Below, one piece after another: positions 15,526 through 23,528 of a stretch of 36,582 nt of DNA. The stretch lies in contig JASGFB010000039.1 of the NCBI GenBank assembly GCA_047605765.1, positions 1 to 36,582 of the forward strand. The letters run 5' to 3'. The stretch is from JBGVSA01 sp047605765 (GTDB lineage: Bacteria > Pseudomonadota > Gammaproteobacteria > Burkholderiales > Rhodocyclaceae). The notes below the pieces were generated by a model, which did not search any database, was not told the DNA's origin, and saw only the letters and a list, made by a program, of their open reading frames with translations. The position numbers and the translations under genes were made by a program. Position 1 is the stretch's first letter; every line of letters begins with the position of its first letter.

Positions 15526-15787
15526 ACCGGGCAACAAGAAGAAGGACGATCGTGGTGGCAACCGTGGTCTGTTCAAGCGTCGCAAGTTCTGCCGCTTCTC
15601 GGCAGAAAAGATCGAAGAGATCGATTACAAGGACATCGAAATCCTGAAGGACTTCGTGACCGAAAACGGCAAGATCATGCCGGCTCGCATCACCGGCACC
15701 AAGGCGCACTACCAGCGCCAGCTGTCGACCGCCATCAAGCGCGCGCGCTTCCTGGCTCTGATGCCCTACACCGACCTGCACCAATAA
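15515..15787 (+). CDS. rpsR: 30S ribosomal protein S18
   Basis: Ribosomal protein S18, 90 residues, partner of S6 in the 30S platform. Signature KRRKFCRFSAEKIEEIDYKD and RITGTKAHYQRQL are visible, with the basic Gly/Lys-rich N terminus MAFRPGNKKKDDRGG. The start is fixed by GGAAGGA upstream inside the end of priB. A single Cys in RKFCRF replaces the zinc-type cysteine set, as in Proteobacteria. Confidence 0.98.
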   Translation: MAFRPGNKKKDDRGGNRGLFKRRKFCRFSAEKIEEIDYKDIEILKDFVTENGKIMPARITGTKAHYQRQLSTAIKRARFLALMPYTDLHQ

Positions 15788-15805
15788 GTCGGGGAGAATC
15801 GACAA

Positions 15806-16255
15806 ATGCAAATCATTCTGCTGGAAAAGGTTGTCAACCTGGGTAACCTGGGCGATGTGGTCCGCGTCAAGGACGGCTACGCTCGCAACTTCCTGATCCC
15901 GAAGGGCAAGGCCAAGCGCGCCACCACCGCCTCCATCGCCGAATTCGAAGCCAAGCGCGCCGAACTCGAGCGCGTGGCCGGTGAAAAGCTGGTGGTCGCT
16001 CAAGCCGAAGGCGCCAAGCTGGACGGCCTGATGGTCCAGATCACCACCAAGGCGGGCGTCGATGGCCGCCTGTTCGGTTCGGTGACCAACGCCGACGTCG
16101 CCGAAGCGATCAGCGCCCAAGGCTTTGCGGTGAACAAGGCTGCCGTGCGCATGCCGGAAGGCCCGATCAAGACGATCGGCGACTCCGTCGTGCAAATCGC
16201 GCTGCACACCGACGTGGTGGTCAACGTGACGGTGTCCGTCCTGGGCGAGCACTAA
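15806..16255 (+). CDS. rplI: 50S ribosomal protein L9
   Basis: Ribosomal protein L9, 149 residues, binding 23S rRNA near the L1 stalk. The N-terminal domain MQIILLEKVVNLGNLGDVV and VKDGYARNFLIPKGKA are diagnostic, followed by the long connecting helix (SIAEFEAKRAELERVAG) and the C-terminal domain. It lies 18 bases after rpsR with GGGAGA as SD and is the last gene of the operon before a strong terminator. Confidence 0.98.
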   Translation: MQIILLEKVVNLGNLGDVVRVKDGYARNFLIPKGKAKRATTASIAEFEAKRAELERVAGEKLVVAQAEGAKLDGLMVQITTKAGVDGRLFGSVTNADVAEAISAQGFAVNKAAVRMPEGPIKTIGDSVVQIALHTDVVVNVTVSVLGEH

Positions 16256-16286
16256 GCCGACCCCATGACCGCTGGATCAGCGGTTT

Positions 16287-16318
16287 AGAAAAAGGGCTGC
16301 GCGAGCAGCCCTTTTTTG
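16287..16318 (+). terminator. intrinsic terminator after rplI
   Basis: A 12-bp stem (AAAAAGGGCTGC, 16289-16300, with GCAGCCCTTTTT, 16305-16316), tetraloop GCGA and a run of six T. It separates the ribosomal operon from dnaB. Confidence 0.92.
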
Positions 16319-16371
16319 TTGCCCGCATCCGGGCGCGCGTGTCGCGCTGGTGCTGCGGGTGACAATCAGAA

Positions 16372-16402
16372 TTGCCGTATCCGGTCGGCGCACCGGTACA
16401 AT
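16372..16402 (+). promoter_or_regulatory. probable dnaB promoter
   Basis: TACAAT (16397-16402) is a good -10; TTGCCG (16372-16377) is a possible -35 with a long 19-base spacer. The start would leave a leader of about 20 bases before dnaB. Confidence 0.4.
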
Positions 16403-16429
16403 CGCGCATCTTCCTGGAGTTGTTGTCTC

Positions 16430-17833
16430 ATGGCTCAGTCGCGTGGCGGGCAGTCCGCTCCCCCCTTGGATCCCCAGCTCGCTTCCCTCAAGTTGCCGCC
16501 CCATTCGATCGAGGCGGAACAGTCGCTGATCGGCGGCCTGTTGCTCGACAACAGTGCCTGGGATCGCGTTGGCGACCTGCTTGCCGAGGGCGATTTTTAC
16601 CGTGACGAGCATCGTCGCATCTTCCATCACATCGCCAAGCTGATCGAAGCCGGCAAGCCGGCCGACGTCGTAACGGTGTACGAATCGCTCGACAAGAGCG
16701 GCGATGCCCAGCACGTGGGCGGCCTGGCGTACCTCGGTGAAATCGCCAACAACACGCCATCGGCGGCCAACATCCGCCGCTACGCGGAGATCGTGCATGA
16801 GCGCGCCATTCTGCGCAGACTGGTGACGGTCGGTGATGAGGTCGCAGCCAGCGCGCTGCGGCCCAACGGGCGCGACGCCAACATCATTCTCGACGAAGCA
16901 GAATCCAAGATCCTCGCCATCCGTGACGAGGGCGCGCGTTCATCCAGCGGCTTTCAGCCGATCCAGCCGGTGCTGGGGCAACTGGTGGATCGCATCCAGG
17001 AGCTATACGACCGTGACAACCCGGCCGCCATCACTGGCGTGCCGACCGGCCTGGTCGACCTCGACGAAATGACTTCGGGTCTGCAGGCGACCGACATGAT
17101 CGTGGTCGCCGGGCGTCCCGGCATGGGCAAGACCACCTTCGCGCTGAACGTGGCCGAGGCGGTGGCGCTGGACGCCAAGTTGCCGGTGGCGATCTTCTCG
17201 ATGGAAATGCCGGCCACCCAGCTGGCCATGCGTTTCATTTCATCGGTGGGCCGCCTGGATCAGCACAAGCTGCGTACCGGCAAGCTCAACGACGACGAGT
17301 GGCAAAAGCTCACCTACGCCCTCGGGCAATTGCATGAATCGCCGATTTTCATCGACGAAACCCCCGGCCTGAACCCCACCGACCTGCGTGCTCGCGCGCG
17401 GCGTCTGCATCGCCAGTGTGGTGGCAAGCTCGGCCTCATCGTCATCGACTACCTGCAACTGATGACGACCTTGAACGCCGGCGACAACCGCTCGGCCGAG
17501 CTGTCGGAGATCTCGCGCTCGATCAAGTCGCTCGCCAAGGAGCTGAAGGTGCCGATCTTTGCGCTCTCGCAGCTCAACCGCAGCCTGGAACAGCGCCCCA
17601 ACAAGCGCCCGGTGATGTCGGACTTGCGTGAATCCGGTGCTATCGAGCAGGACGCCGACATCATCATGTTCGTGTATCGGGACGAGATCTATAACCCCGA
17701 CACGCCGGAAAAGGGTACCGCCGAACTGATCATCGGTAAGCACCGTAACGGCCCCACGGGGGTGGTGCGCATGACCTTCCTAGGCGAATACACGCGTTTC
17801 GAGAACTACGTGCAGGCCGCGCCCGGATACTGA
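16430..17833 (+). CDS. dnaB: replicative DNA helicase DnaB
   Basis: Hexameric 5'-3' helicase that unwinds DNA at the replication fork. The ATG at 16430 gives 467 residues; a longer frame runs back into the terminator and is excluded. The N-terminal domain begins at LKLPPHSIEAEQSLIGGLLL (20-39). The RecA-like domain has Walker A GRPGMGKT (228-235), Walker B LGLIVIDYLQL with D340, and the DLRESGAIEQDAD segment with the arginine-finger region after it. The SD (TGGAG) is about 10 bases upstream, longer than usual. It stands alone between two terminators. Confidence 0.97.
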   Translation: MAQSRGGQSAPPLDPQLASLKLPPHSIEAEQSLIGGLLLDNSAWDRVGDLLAEGDFYRDEHRRIFHHIAKLIEAGKPADVVTVYESLDKSGDAQHVGGLAYLGEIANNTPSAANIRRYAEIVHERAILRRLVTVGDEVAASALRPNGRDANIILDEAESKILAIRDEGARSSSGFQPIQPVLGQLVDRIQELYDRDNPAAITGVPTGLVDLDEMTSGLQATDMIVVAGRPGMGKTTFALNVAEAVALDAKLPVAIFSMEMPATQLAMRFISSVGRLDQHKLRTGKLNDDEWQKLTYALGQLHESPIFIDETPGLNPTDLRARARRLHRQCGGKLGLIVIDYLQLMTTLNAGDNRSAELSEISRSIKSLAKELKVPIFALSQLNRSLEQRPNKRPVMSDLRESGAIEQDADIIMFVYRDEIYNPDTPEKGTAELIIGKHRNGPTGVVRMTFLGEYTRFENYVQAAPGY

Positions 17834-17863
17834 TTCCGCCGTCGCCGAAGGCCGCCGTCATTT

Positions 17864-17896
17864 ATGAAAAAGCCCGCATCACGCGGGCTTTTTCAT
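17864..17896. terminator. bidirectional intrinsic terminator
   Basis: A 14-bp perfect stem (17864-17877 with 17883-17896) with A run and T run, between convergent dnaB and the small secreted-protein gene. Confidence 0.92.
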
Positions 17897-17913
17897 GGCT
17901 GTGAGGGCTCTGC

Positions 17914-18288
17914 TCAGGGGGCCGCGACGTGCCAGGTATTGCCCGCCATGCCTTCGCCGGTCTTGTCACCCGGCGCCTTGTCCTTGACCCAGGTGTACAG
18001 GGGCTTGCCCTTGTATGCCCATTGTTTGCCACCGTCGTCGCGCGTGACGATCGTCCATTCGCCCATCGGCTTGGCTTCGGTGCTGGCCATCAGCGGCGGC
18101 CAGTTGGTGGCGCATTGACCATTGCACACGCTCTTGCCCGGGGCGGCGGCATCCTTGTCGAAGGTGTACAGCGTCATGCCCTTGGCGTCGACCAGCGCGC
18201 CGTCCTTGGTCGTGGCCGGATCGGCGGCCGCGGCCAGGCCACTGGCGAGCAGGGCGCTCAGGGCGCCGCACAGCATGAGTTTGTTCAT
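17914..18288 (-). CDS. secreted repeat protein, COG4315 lipoprotein-like family
   Basis: A small exported protein of the COG4315 'secreted repeat' family, function unknown. The start at 18288 has AGGAGAG upstream and yields a Sec signal peptide (MNKLMLCGALSALLASGLAA, cleaved near AAA-DPA). The 124-residue product has two copies of the family motif (hydrophobic-D-x-x-G-x-x-L-Y-x-F/W): LVDAKGMTLYTFDKD (32-46) and QWAYKGKPLYTWVKD (89-103). C55 and C59 in KSVCNGQCATNWPP may form a disulfide or bind haem or metal. The signal peptide has a Cys early (C7), but no lipobox fits it. Confidence 0.88.
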   Translation of the reverse strand: MNKLMLCGALSALLASGLAAAADPATTKDGALVDAKGMTLYTFDKDAAAPGKSVCNGQCATNWPPLMASTEAKPMGEWTIVTRDDGGKQWAYKGKPLYTWVKDKAPGDKTGEGMAGNTWHVAAP

Positions 18289-18422
18289 GGCGTTATCTCT
18301 CCTGGTTGGGTGGGACTGCATGCCGTGAACGTGGCGAAGCCGCCGATTATTCCCGGCATTTGAGAGATAGGCGTGATCGTGGCGACAGGAAAGCGCCCAC
18401 AAGTACGGGCGCGGGCAGGGTG

Positions 18423-19070
18423 CTAGCGCGTGAGGACGTCGCTGGGGGATTGCGCCAGGACGGGGCTCTTGGCGTATGCCCAGTGCTTTTCCCAGGCCGT
18501 GCGCACGAGATTGGGATATTCCGGCCGCCCCAGGCTGCCGTTGTAGCGGCCCAGCGCGCGGTACAGGTCACCCTTTTCGATGTCCAGGTAGTGGCGCAGG
18601 ATCGTGCAGCCGTAACGCAGGCTGGTACGCAGGTGGAACAGGTTCTGGTCGGAGGTGCCGATCTGGCGTACCCAGAACGGCATCACCTGCATGTAGCCGC
18701 GCGCGCCGGCACTTGAGACGGCGTATTTGCGGAAATTGCTCTCGACCTGAATCAGACCCAGCACCATCTGAGGATCGAGCCCGGCACGGGTCGCTTCGTA
18801 ATGAACTGTCTTGAGAAAATCGACGCGCTCACGCGTATCGGGCATTTTCTTGGCCAGGCGTGCCGACATGTCGGTGAGCCAGCGATCGCGCTCCTGCGCC
18901 GACGGGAAGATCGGCTCCGGCGCCGCGCTGTCGCTCACCGCCCGGTGAAGCATGGCCTGCACGCTGGCGGCCAGCGCTTCTTCGCGCTGGGCACCGGCGA
19001 ACGACACCGCTGGCGCGCACAAGGCGGCCAGCGCGATGAAACGGATCAGTCGTGTCGGGCGATGCTTCAT
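18423..19070 (-). CDS. lytic transglycosylase (SLT domain)
   Basis: An exported murein lytic transglycosylase of 215 residues that cleaves the MurNAc-GlcNAc bond to give 1,6-anhydro ends. A signal peptide (MKHRPTRLIRFIALAALCAP, cleavage near SFA-GAQ) precedes a short linker and the SLT domain. The catalytic Glu is E110 in GLIQVESNF; SSAGARGYMQVMP is the second SLT motif. The start codon lies 10 bases beyond the proS stop, so it is in one operon with proS. The SD is poor, in keeping with coupled translation. Confidence 0.92.
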   Translation of the reverse strand: MKHRPTRLIRFIALAALCAPAVSFAGAQREEALAASVQAMLHRAVSDSAAPEPIFPSAQERDRWLTDMSARLAKKMPDTRERVDFLKTVHYEATRAGLDPQMVLGLIQVESNFRKYAVSSAGARGYMQVMPFWVRQIGTSDQNLFHLRTSLRYGCTILRHYLDIEKGDLYRALGRYNGSLGRPEYPNLVRTAWEKHWAYAKSPVLAQSPSDVLTR

Positions 19071-19080
19071 GGGGCAGGGG

Positions 19081-20787
19081 TCAGGCCAGTCGGGCTTTGA
19101 CGAACGCGGCGATTTCCGCGACCGGTACTTTAGCCGCTTCGGTGTCGCGCCGTCCCTGATATTCTGCAACACCTGCGGTCAGTCCACGGTCGCCGATCAC
19201 CACCCGATGGGGCACGCCGATCAGTTCCCAGTCGGCGAACATCACGCCGGGACGCTCGTCGCGGTCGTCCAGCAGCACATCCACGCCGGCGGCGACCAGG
19301 TCTTCATAGAGGCGCGTGGCGGTCTCGCGCACGGCTTCCGACTTGCCCCAGCCCAGCGGCACCACCACCACCTGGAAGGGGGCGATGGCGTCCGGCCAGA
19401 TGATGCCGCGCGCGTCGTTGTTCTGCTCGATGGCGGCGCCCATGATGCGCGTCACGCCAATGCCGTAGCAGCCCATCTCCATGACCTGTTCCTTGCCGTC
19501 CTCGCCGATGAAAGTGCAGCCCATGGCCTGCGAGTACTTGGTGCGCAACTGGAAGATATGGCCGACTTCAATGCCACGGCAGATGGCCAGCGAGCCCTTG
19601 CCGTCCGGAGAGGTGTCGCCTTCGACCACGTTGCGGAGGTCGGCCACGTCGGGTTCGGGGTAGTCACGACCGGGGTTGGCGCCGGTGAAGTGGTAATCGG
19701 TGTCGTTGGCGCCGATGACGGCGTCGGCCACCACCGCCGCCGCGCGATCGATGTATACCTTGCCGGGGAAACCCACCGGGCCGAGCGAACCGGGGTCGGC
19801 GCCAAAGGCCGTGCGGATGGCGGCCGGCGAAGCGAAGCGCAGCGGCGAGAACACGCCGGCCAGCTTGCTGGCCTTCACTTCGTTCAGATCATGGTCGCCG
19901 CGCAGCAACAGCAGCACCACGCCGCCGTCTTCGCCATCGACCACTACCGACTTGATGGTCTGGGTGATGGGCAGTTTCAGGTGGTCGACCAGTTGCTCGA
20001 TGGTCTTGACGCCCGGCGTGTGGATCTTGGTCAGGGCCGCGCCCGGTGCGGGGCGAGTGATGTCCGGCGCTACCCCTTCGGCCAATTCGACGTTGGCAGC
20101 GTATTCGGACTGCGGGTTGTAGGCGATGCTGTCTTCGCCGGTTTCGGCGATGACGTGGAATTCGTGCGAGCCGGTGCCGCCGATGGCGCCGGTGTCGGCG
20201 GCCACTGCGCGGAACTGCAGGCCCAGGCGGGTGAATATGCGCGAGTACGCTTCGTACATGTTGGCGTATTCGCGCTGCAGGTCTTCGAAGCTGGCGTGGA
20301 AGGAGTAGGCGTCCTTCATCGTGAATTCGCGCCCGCGCATGATGCCGAAGCGGGGGCGGCGTTCATCGCGGAACTTGGTCTGAACCTGGTAGAAGTTGCG
20401 CGGCAGTTGGCGATAGCTGCGTACTTCCTGGCGCACGATGTCGGTGATGACTTCTTCCGAGGTCGGCTGGATCACGAAGTCGCGTTCGTGGCGGTCTTTC
20501 ATGCGCAGCAGTTCGGGGCCCATCTTGTCGAAGCGGCCGGTCTCCTGCCACAGCTCGGCGGGCTGGACGATCGGCATCGACAGTTCGATGGCGCCGGCAC
20601 GGTTCATTTCTTCGCGCACGATCTGCTCGATCTTGCGGATCACGCGCAAGCCCATCGGCATGTAGTTGTAGATGCCGGCCGACAGTTTCTTGATCATGCC
20701 GGCGCGCATCATCAGCTTGTGGCTGACGATTTCGGCGTCGGAAGGGGCTTCTTTGAGGGTAGAGATGAAGAACTTGCTCGCGCGCAT
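19081..20787 (-). CDS. proS: prolyl-tRNA synthetase
   Basis: Charges tRNA-Pro; class II synthetase. The chosen start (MRASKFFISTLKEAPSDAEI) is the family N terminus and gives 568 residues, the size of the bacterial form with an inserted editing domain. Motif 1 surrounds GLRVIRKIEQIVREEMN, motif 2 is FRDERRPRFGIMRGREF and motif 3 contains MGCYGIGVTRI. The longer frame upstream is discarded because it runs past the likely -10 site. The gene is followed by the transglycosylase gene, an arrangement familiar from Burkholderiales. Confidence 0.97.
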   Translation of the reverse strand: MRASKFFISTLKEAPSDAEIVSHKLMMRAGMIKKLSAGIYNYMPMGLRVIRKIEQIVREEMNRAGAIELSMPIVQPAELWQETGRFDKMGPELLRMKDRHERDFVIQPTSEEVITDIVRQEVRSYRQLPRNFYQVQTKFRDERRPRFGIMRGREFTMKDAYSFHASFEDLQREYANMYEAYSRIFTRLGLQFRAVAADTGAIGGTGSHEFHVIAETGEDSIAYNPQSEYAANVELAEGVAPDITRPAPGAALTKIHTPGVKTIEQLVDHLKLPITQTIKSVVVDGEDGGVVLLLLRGDHDLNEVKASKLAGVFSPLRFASPAAIRTAFGADPGSLGPVGFPGKVYIDRAAAVVADAVIGANDTDYHFTGANPGRDYPEPDVADLRNVVEGDTSPDGKGSLAICRGIEVGHIFQLRTKYSQAMGCTFIGEDGKEQVMEMGCYGIGVTRIMGAAIEQNNDARGIIWPDAIAPFQVVVVPLGWGKSEAVRETATRLYEDLVAAGVDVLLDDRDERPGVMFADWELIGVPHRVVIGDRGLTAGVAEYQGRRDTEAAKVPVAEIAAFVKARLA

Positions 20788-20821
20788 GAGTCTTGGAACA
20801 AAAATAGAGCGAAAGGCCGCT

Positions 20822-20827
20822 ATTGTA
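20822..20827 (-). promoter_or_regulatory. possible -10 box of proS
   Basis: Read leftward, TACAAT lies about 35 bases before the proS start. No good -35 is visible at 16-18 bases, so only the -10 is proposed. Confidence 0.3.
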
Positions 20828-20986
20828 GCCTCGCCCGTGCCATGGCGCGGCGCGGCGCGTGCCGCACGGGCAAAAAATGCGCCCGCTGGCGCCCGTCGGC
20901 ACATTGGCGCGTACCGTCTGCCCGTTTCTTTGCTGTCACACTTATGGAAGAATCCGACCTAGTACATGGATTATTAGGTGATTCTC

Positions 20987-21523
20987 ATGCTCGACCGGGA
21001 CGGCTATCGGCCCAATGTCGGCATCGTCATCGTCAACGCACGGAACGAGGTTTTCTGGGGCAAGCGGATCCGCGAACATTCCTGGCAGTTTCCACAAGGT
21101 GGCATCAAGCAGGGCGAAAGCCCCGAGCAGGCCATGTTCCGGGAACTTCACGAAGAAGTCGGTCTGCGACCCGAGCACGTACGAGTGCTCGGCCGGACGC
21201 GCGGCTGGTTGCGTTATGACGTGCCGAAGCACTGGATCAAACGCGAGTGGCGCAACACCTATCGTGGGCAGAAACAGATCTGGTATCTGCTGCGCCTGGT
21301 GGGGCGTGATTGCGACGTGAGCCTGCGCGCCTCGGGGCATCCCGAGTTCGACGCTTGGCGCTGGGCTGGCTTCTGGGTGCCGCTCGAAGGCGTGATCGAC
21401 TTCAAGCGGGGCGTCTATCGCGCCGCGCTCAACGAGTTGGCCGGCATCCTTTTCGAAGGCGATCTGCGCAGCCGCCCGGCCAGCTATTGGCTGGAGGCCG
21501 CCGACAAGCCGCCGGCCCGCTGA
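20987..21523 (+). CDS. rppH: RNA pyrophosphohydrolase RppH
   Basis: A Nudix hydrolase that removes pyrophosphate from 5'-triphosphorylated mRNA and so triggers RNase E decay. The ATG at 20987 gives MLDRDGYRPNVGIVIVNARN, the standard RppH start; AGGTG precedes it. A GTG three codons upstream is less likely. The 178-residue product has the Nudix box G38-x5-E-x7-REL-x-EE-x-G-L in GGIKQGESPEQAM / FRELHEEVGL, and WGKRIREHSWQFPQGG before it. It is divergent from proS and followed by coq7 23 bases later. Confidence 0.95.
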   Translation: MLDRDGYRPNVGIVIVNARNEVFWGKRIREHSWQFPQGGIKQGESPEQAMFRELHEEVGLRPEHVRVLGRTRGWLRYDVPKHWIKREWRNTYRGQKQIWYLLRLVGRDCDVSLRASGHPEFDAWRWAGFWVPLEGVIDFKRGVYRAALNELAGILFEGDLRSRPASYWLEAADKPPAR

Positions 21524-21545
21524 TTCCCGAGAAAGGTTCCAACGC

Positions 21546-22169
21546 ATGTTGATCGACCGTGCCATCGTCGAATTCGACAAGATCCTCCGTACCCTGGCGG
21601 CGCCCGCGCGCAGTACGCGCGGCACGCCCGGAGCCGACCTGCCCGAGACGGACATGGCGCTCGCCGATAAGCGCCATGTGGCCGCGCTCATGCGCATCAA
21701 CCACGTCGGCGAGATCTGCGCGCAGGCGCTCTACCAAGGGCAGGCGCTGACCAGCCGCCAGGCTTCGCTGCGCCAGTCGCTGGAGCACGCCGCGCACGAA
21801 GAGACCGAACACTTGGCGTGGACCGCCCAGCGCATCGGCGAACTGGGTGGCCGCACCAGCCTGCTCAACCCCCTGTGGTATGCCGGCTCGCTGGCCCTGG
21901 GTGTGGCGGCGGGCGTGGCGGGGGACAAATGGAACCTCGGTTTTCTGGCTGAAACCGAGCGCCAGGTAGGCGCCCATCTGCAGGACCATCTCGAAAAACT
22001 GCCGCACGATGACGGCCGCTCGCGCGCCATCCTCGACCAGATGAAGGCCGACGAAGCCGAGCACGCGGCCACGGCCGTCCGCCTGGGCGCCGCCGAATTG
22101 CCCCTGCCGGCGAAATTCGCCATGCGCATCATGTCCAAGGTCATGACGCGGACGGCCTATTACGTCTGA
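21546..22169 (+). CDS. coq7: 2-polyprenyl-3-methyl-6-methoxy-1,4-benzoquinone monooxygenase (Coq7)
   Basis: A membrane-associated di-iron hydroxylase that performs the last ring hydroxylation of ubiquinone biosynthesis. The 207-residue product has the ferritin-like ligands in order: RINHVGEICAQALYQGQ with E56, HAAHEETEHLAW with the E-x-x-H ligands near 86-89, LAETERQVGAHL, and MKADEAEHAATA with E-x-x-H. AGVAGDKWNLGFL is the hydrophobic membrane-contact region. It is the Coq7 type used in place of UbiF by many Betaproteobacteria. Probably in one transcript with rppH. Confidence 0.95.
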   Translation: MLIDRAIVEFDKILRTLAAPARSTRGTPGADLPETDMALADKRHVAALMRINHVGEICAQALYQGQALTSRQASLRQSLEHAAHEETEHLAWTAQRIGELGGRTSLLNPLWYAGSLALGVAAGVAGDKWNLGFLAETERQVGAHLQDHLEKLPHDDGRSRAILDQMKADEAEHAATAVRLGAAELPLPAKFAMRIMSKVMTRTAYYV

Positions 22170-22378
22170 AAAATGTCCGAACCCTGCCAGCTGGGCCTAT
22201 GCCAGGCTCCGCCTGGTGGGGGCGTCGGCGAGGCGGCTAAGCAACGAAATCCTCTGTTGCGGGATCTGACACACTCTGTGGCGCTTTGAACACACTTTGT
22301 TGCAAGAAGCACTAGAAACCAGCGGCTGGCGCGCATACGCTGCGCACTGTTGCTTTTTTCCTTTCGGGTGTGCCTTTC

Positions 22379-23080
22379 ATGCAACGGAATATCGCTCGTG
22401 TTCTGCTCTGCCTGGGTGTGGCCTTGATGGCAGGGAGCGCTCTGGCGCAACAGGCGACGGTGGCTTCAGTGGGGCCGGCGGCACTGGGCGACGCGCGTTG
22501 GGAAGACAGCATCCGCGCCTTCGAGGCGCTTGACCGCGAACAGCAGCCCAGCACCGGCGGCGTGCTGTTCGTCGGCAGTTCGTCGATCCGCCTGTGGAGC
22601 GATCTGGAACAGCAATTCAACACGGTACCGGGCGTCGTCAAGCGCGGTTTTGGTGGTTCGACTCTGTCGGCCTGCTCGCACTACGTGCAGCGTCTGGTGC
22701 TGCCCTACAAGCCGCACCTAGTGCTGGTCTACGCGGGCGACAACGACTTGGCCGAAGGGCGCACGCCTGAAGAGGTTGCCTACAGCTTCACGCGCTTCGT
22801 CAACGGCGTACGCGCCGAGCTGCCCAACACGCGCATCGCTTATATCTCGATCAAGCCCAGCCCGTCGCGCGTCGGCCTGGCCGAGCAGATCCGCCAGACC
22901 AACACACTCATCCGCGACTATGTCGCGCGTGGCGAAAACCTCGACTACGTCGACATCTACACGCCAATGCTGACGGCCGATGGTGCGCCGCGCATCGATC
23001 TGTTCCGTGCCGACATGCTGCACCTGAACGACACAGGGTACGCGCTGTGGAAAAAGGTCATTACCGCGCACCTGCAATGA
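22379..23080 (+). CDS. exported SGNH/GDSL hydrolase
   Basis: A secreted SGNH-fold esterase or lipase-like hydrolase of 233 residues. The ATG at 22379 starts a signal peptide (MQRNIARVLLCLGVALMAGS, cleaved near LAQ-QAT); a GTG three codons upstream is an alternative, as the SD is weak. SGNH blocks are clear: the nucleophile Ser in VLFVGSSSIRLW (block I, GSSS in place of GDSL), Gly in GFGGSTL (II), Asn in YAGDNDLAEG (III), and Asp/His in ADMLHLNDTGY (V). The substrate is unknown; an acyl ester of a polysaccharide or lipid is possible. Confidence 0.9.
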   Translation: MQRNIARVLLCLGVALMAGSALAQQATVASVGPAALGDARWEDSIRAFEALDREQQPSTGGVLFVGSSSIRLWSDLEQQFNTVPGVVKRGFGGSTLSACSHYVQRLVLPYKPHLVLVYAGDNDLAEGRTPEEVAYSFTRFVNGVRAELPNTRIAYISIKPSPSRVGLAEQIRQTNTLIRDYVARGENLDYVDIYTPMLTADGAPRIDLFRADMLHLNDTGYALWKKVITAHLQ

Positions 23081-23106
23081 TGAGCGGGGCGGTGGCCCCT
23101 TGAATG

Positions 23107-23136
23107 CGAAAGCCGGCCCGTGAGCCGGCTTTTTTG
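23107..23136. terminator. intrinsic terminator
   Basis: Stem AAAGCCGGC (23109-23117) with GCCGGCTTT (23124-23132), 6-base loop, then a T run. It ends the SGNH gene and, read the other way (weaker), the leftward signalling operon. Confidence 0.85.
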
Positions 23137-23151
23137 TGCCTGCGGCGCCCG

Positions 23152-23436
23152 TCAGGTGCCGGCGCGCTCACGCGGCGGTCGCTGGTCGGCGGGCTTCTGA
23201 TCCGGTGCCGTCGGCTCCAGCACGACGTCCGGTTCCACGTCATGGCCGACTTGCGAGGGTGGGATGTTCTCCACCGAAATCCGCTCGCCGGTGCCTTCCG
23301 CATCGGTATCGGTGCCTTCCAGCTCGGTGCCGATCACATCGCTGCCTGTGTCGGAGCGATCGCTCGGCCCGTAGGCGTCGCGCGGTTGATGGGGGATGAC
23401 TTCCTCGAAGGTGTCGGGGTTGATGGATGTCGCCAT
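23152..23436 (-). CDS. small acidic, probably disordered protein downstream of the signalling operon
   Basis: A 94-residue hydrophilic protein with a good SD (AGGAG, seven bases upstream). It starts MATSINPDTFEEVIPHQPRD and continues with Ser/Asp/Thr/Gly/Glu-rich sequence (SDTGSDVIGTELEGTD, TDAEGTGERI) and a Pro-rich end. No domain, signal peptide or membrane segment is visible; it is predicted to be unfolded and acidic. It follows the receiver-kinase gene by 92 bases on the same strand, so it may be the last gene of that operon. I do not recognise a function. Confidence 0.75.
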   Translation of the reverse strand: MATSINPDTFEEVIPHQPRDAYGPSDRSDTGSDVIGTELEGTDTDAEGTGERISVENIPPSQVGHDVEPDVVLEPTAPDQKPADQRPPRERAGT

Positions 23437-23528
23437 GTCCTCGCTCCTGTTCCTGGCTGCCCAGGGGTGGGCGGCTGCTCACTCGAAGACAGCAATCGGC
23501 GTGCCCTGTCATCAGGCAAGGGACGAGG

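Noticed and set aside
18952..21219. 755-codon plus-strand frame opposite the transglycosylase and proS
   Set aside because: It covers several genes on the opposite strand and reads through promoters; it has no recognisable domain. Shadow of proS.
22202..22216. Hairpin CCAGGC/GCCTGG after coq7
   Set aside because: Only 6 bp and no T run; too weak to call a terminator.
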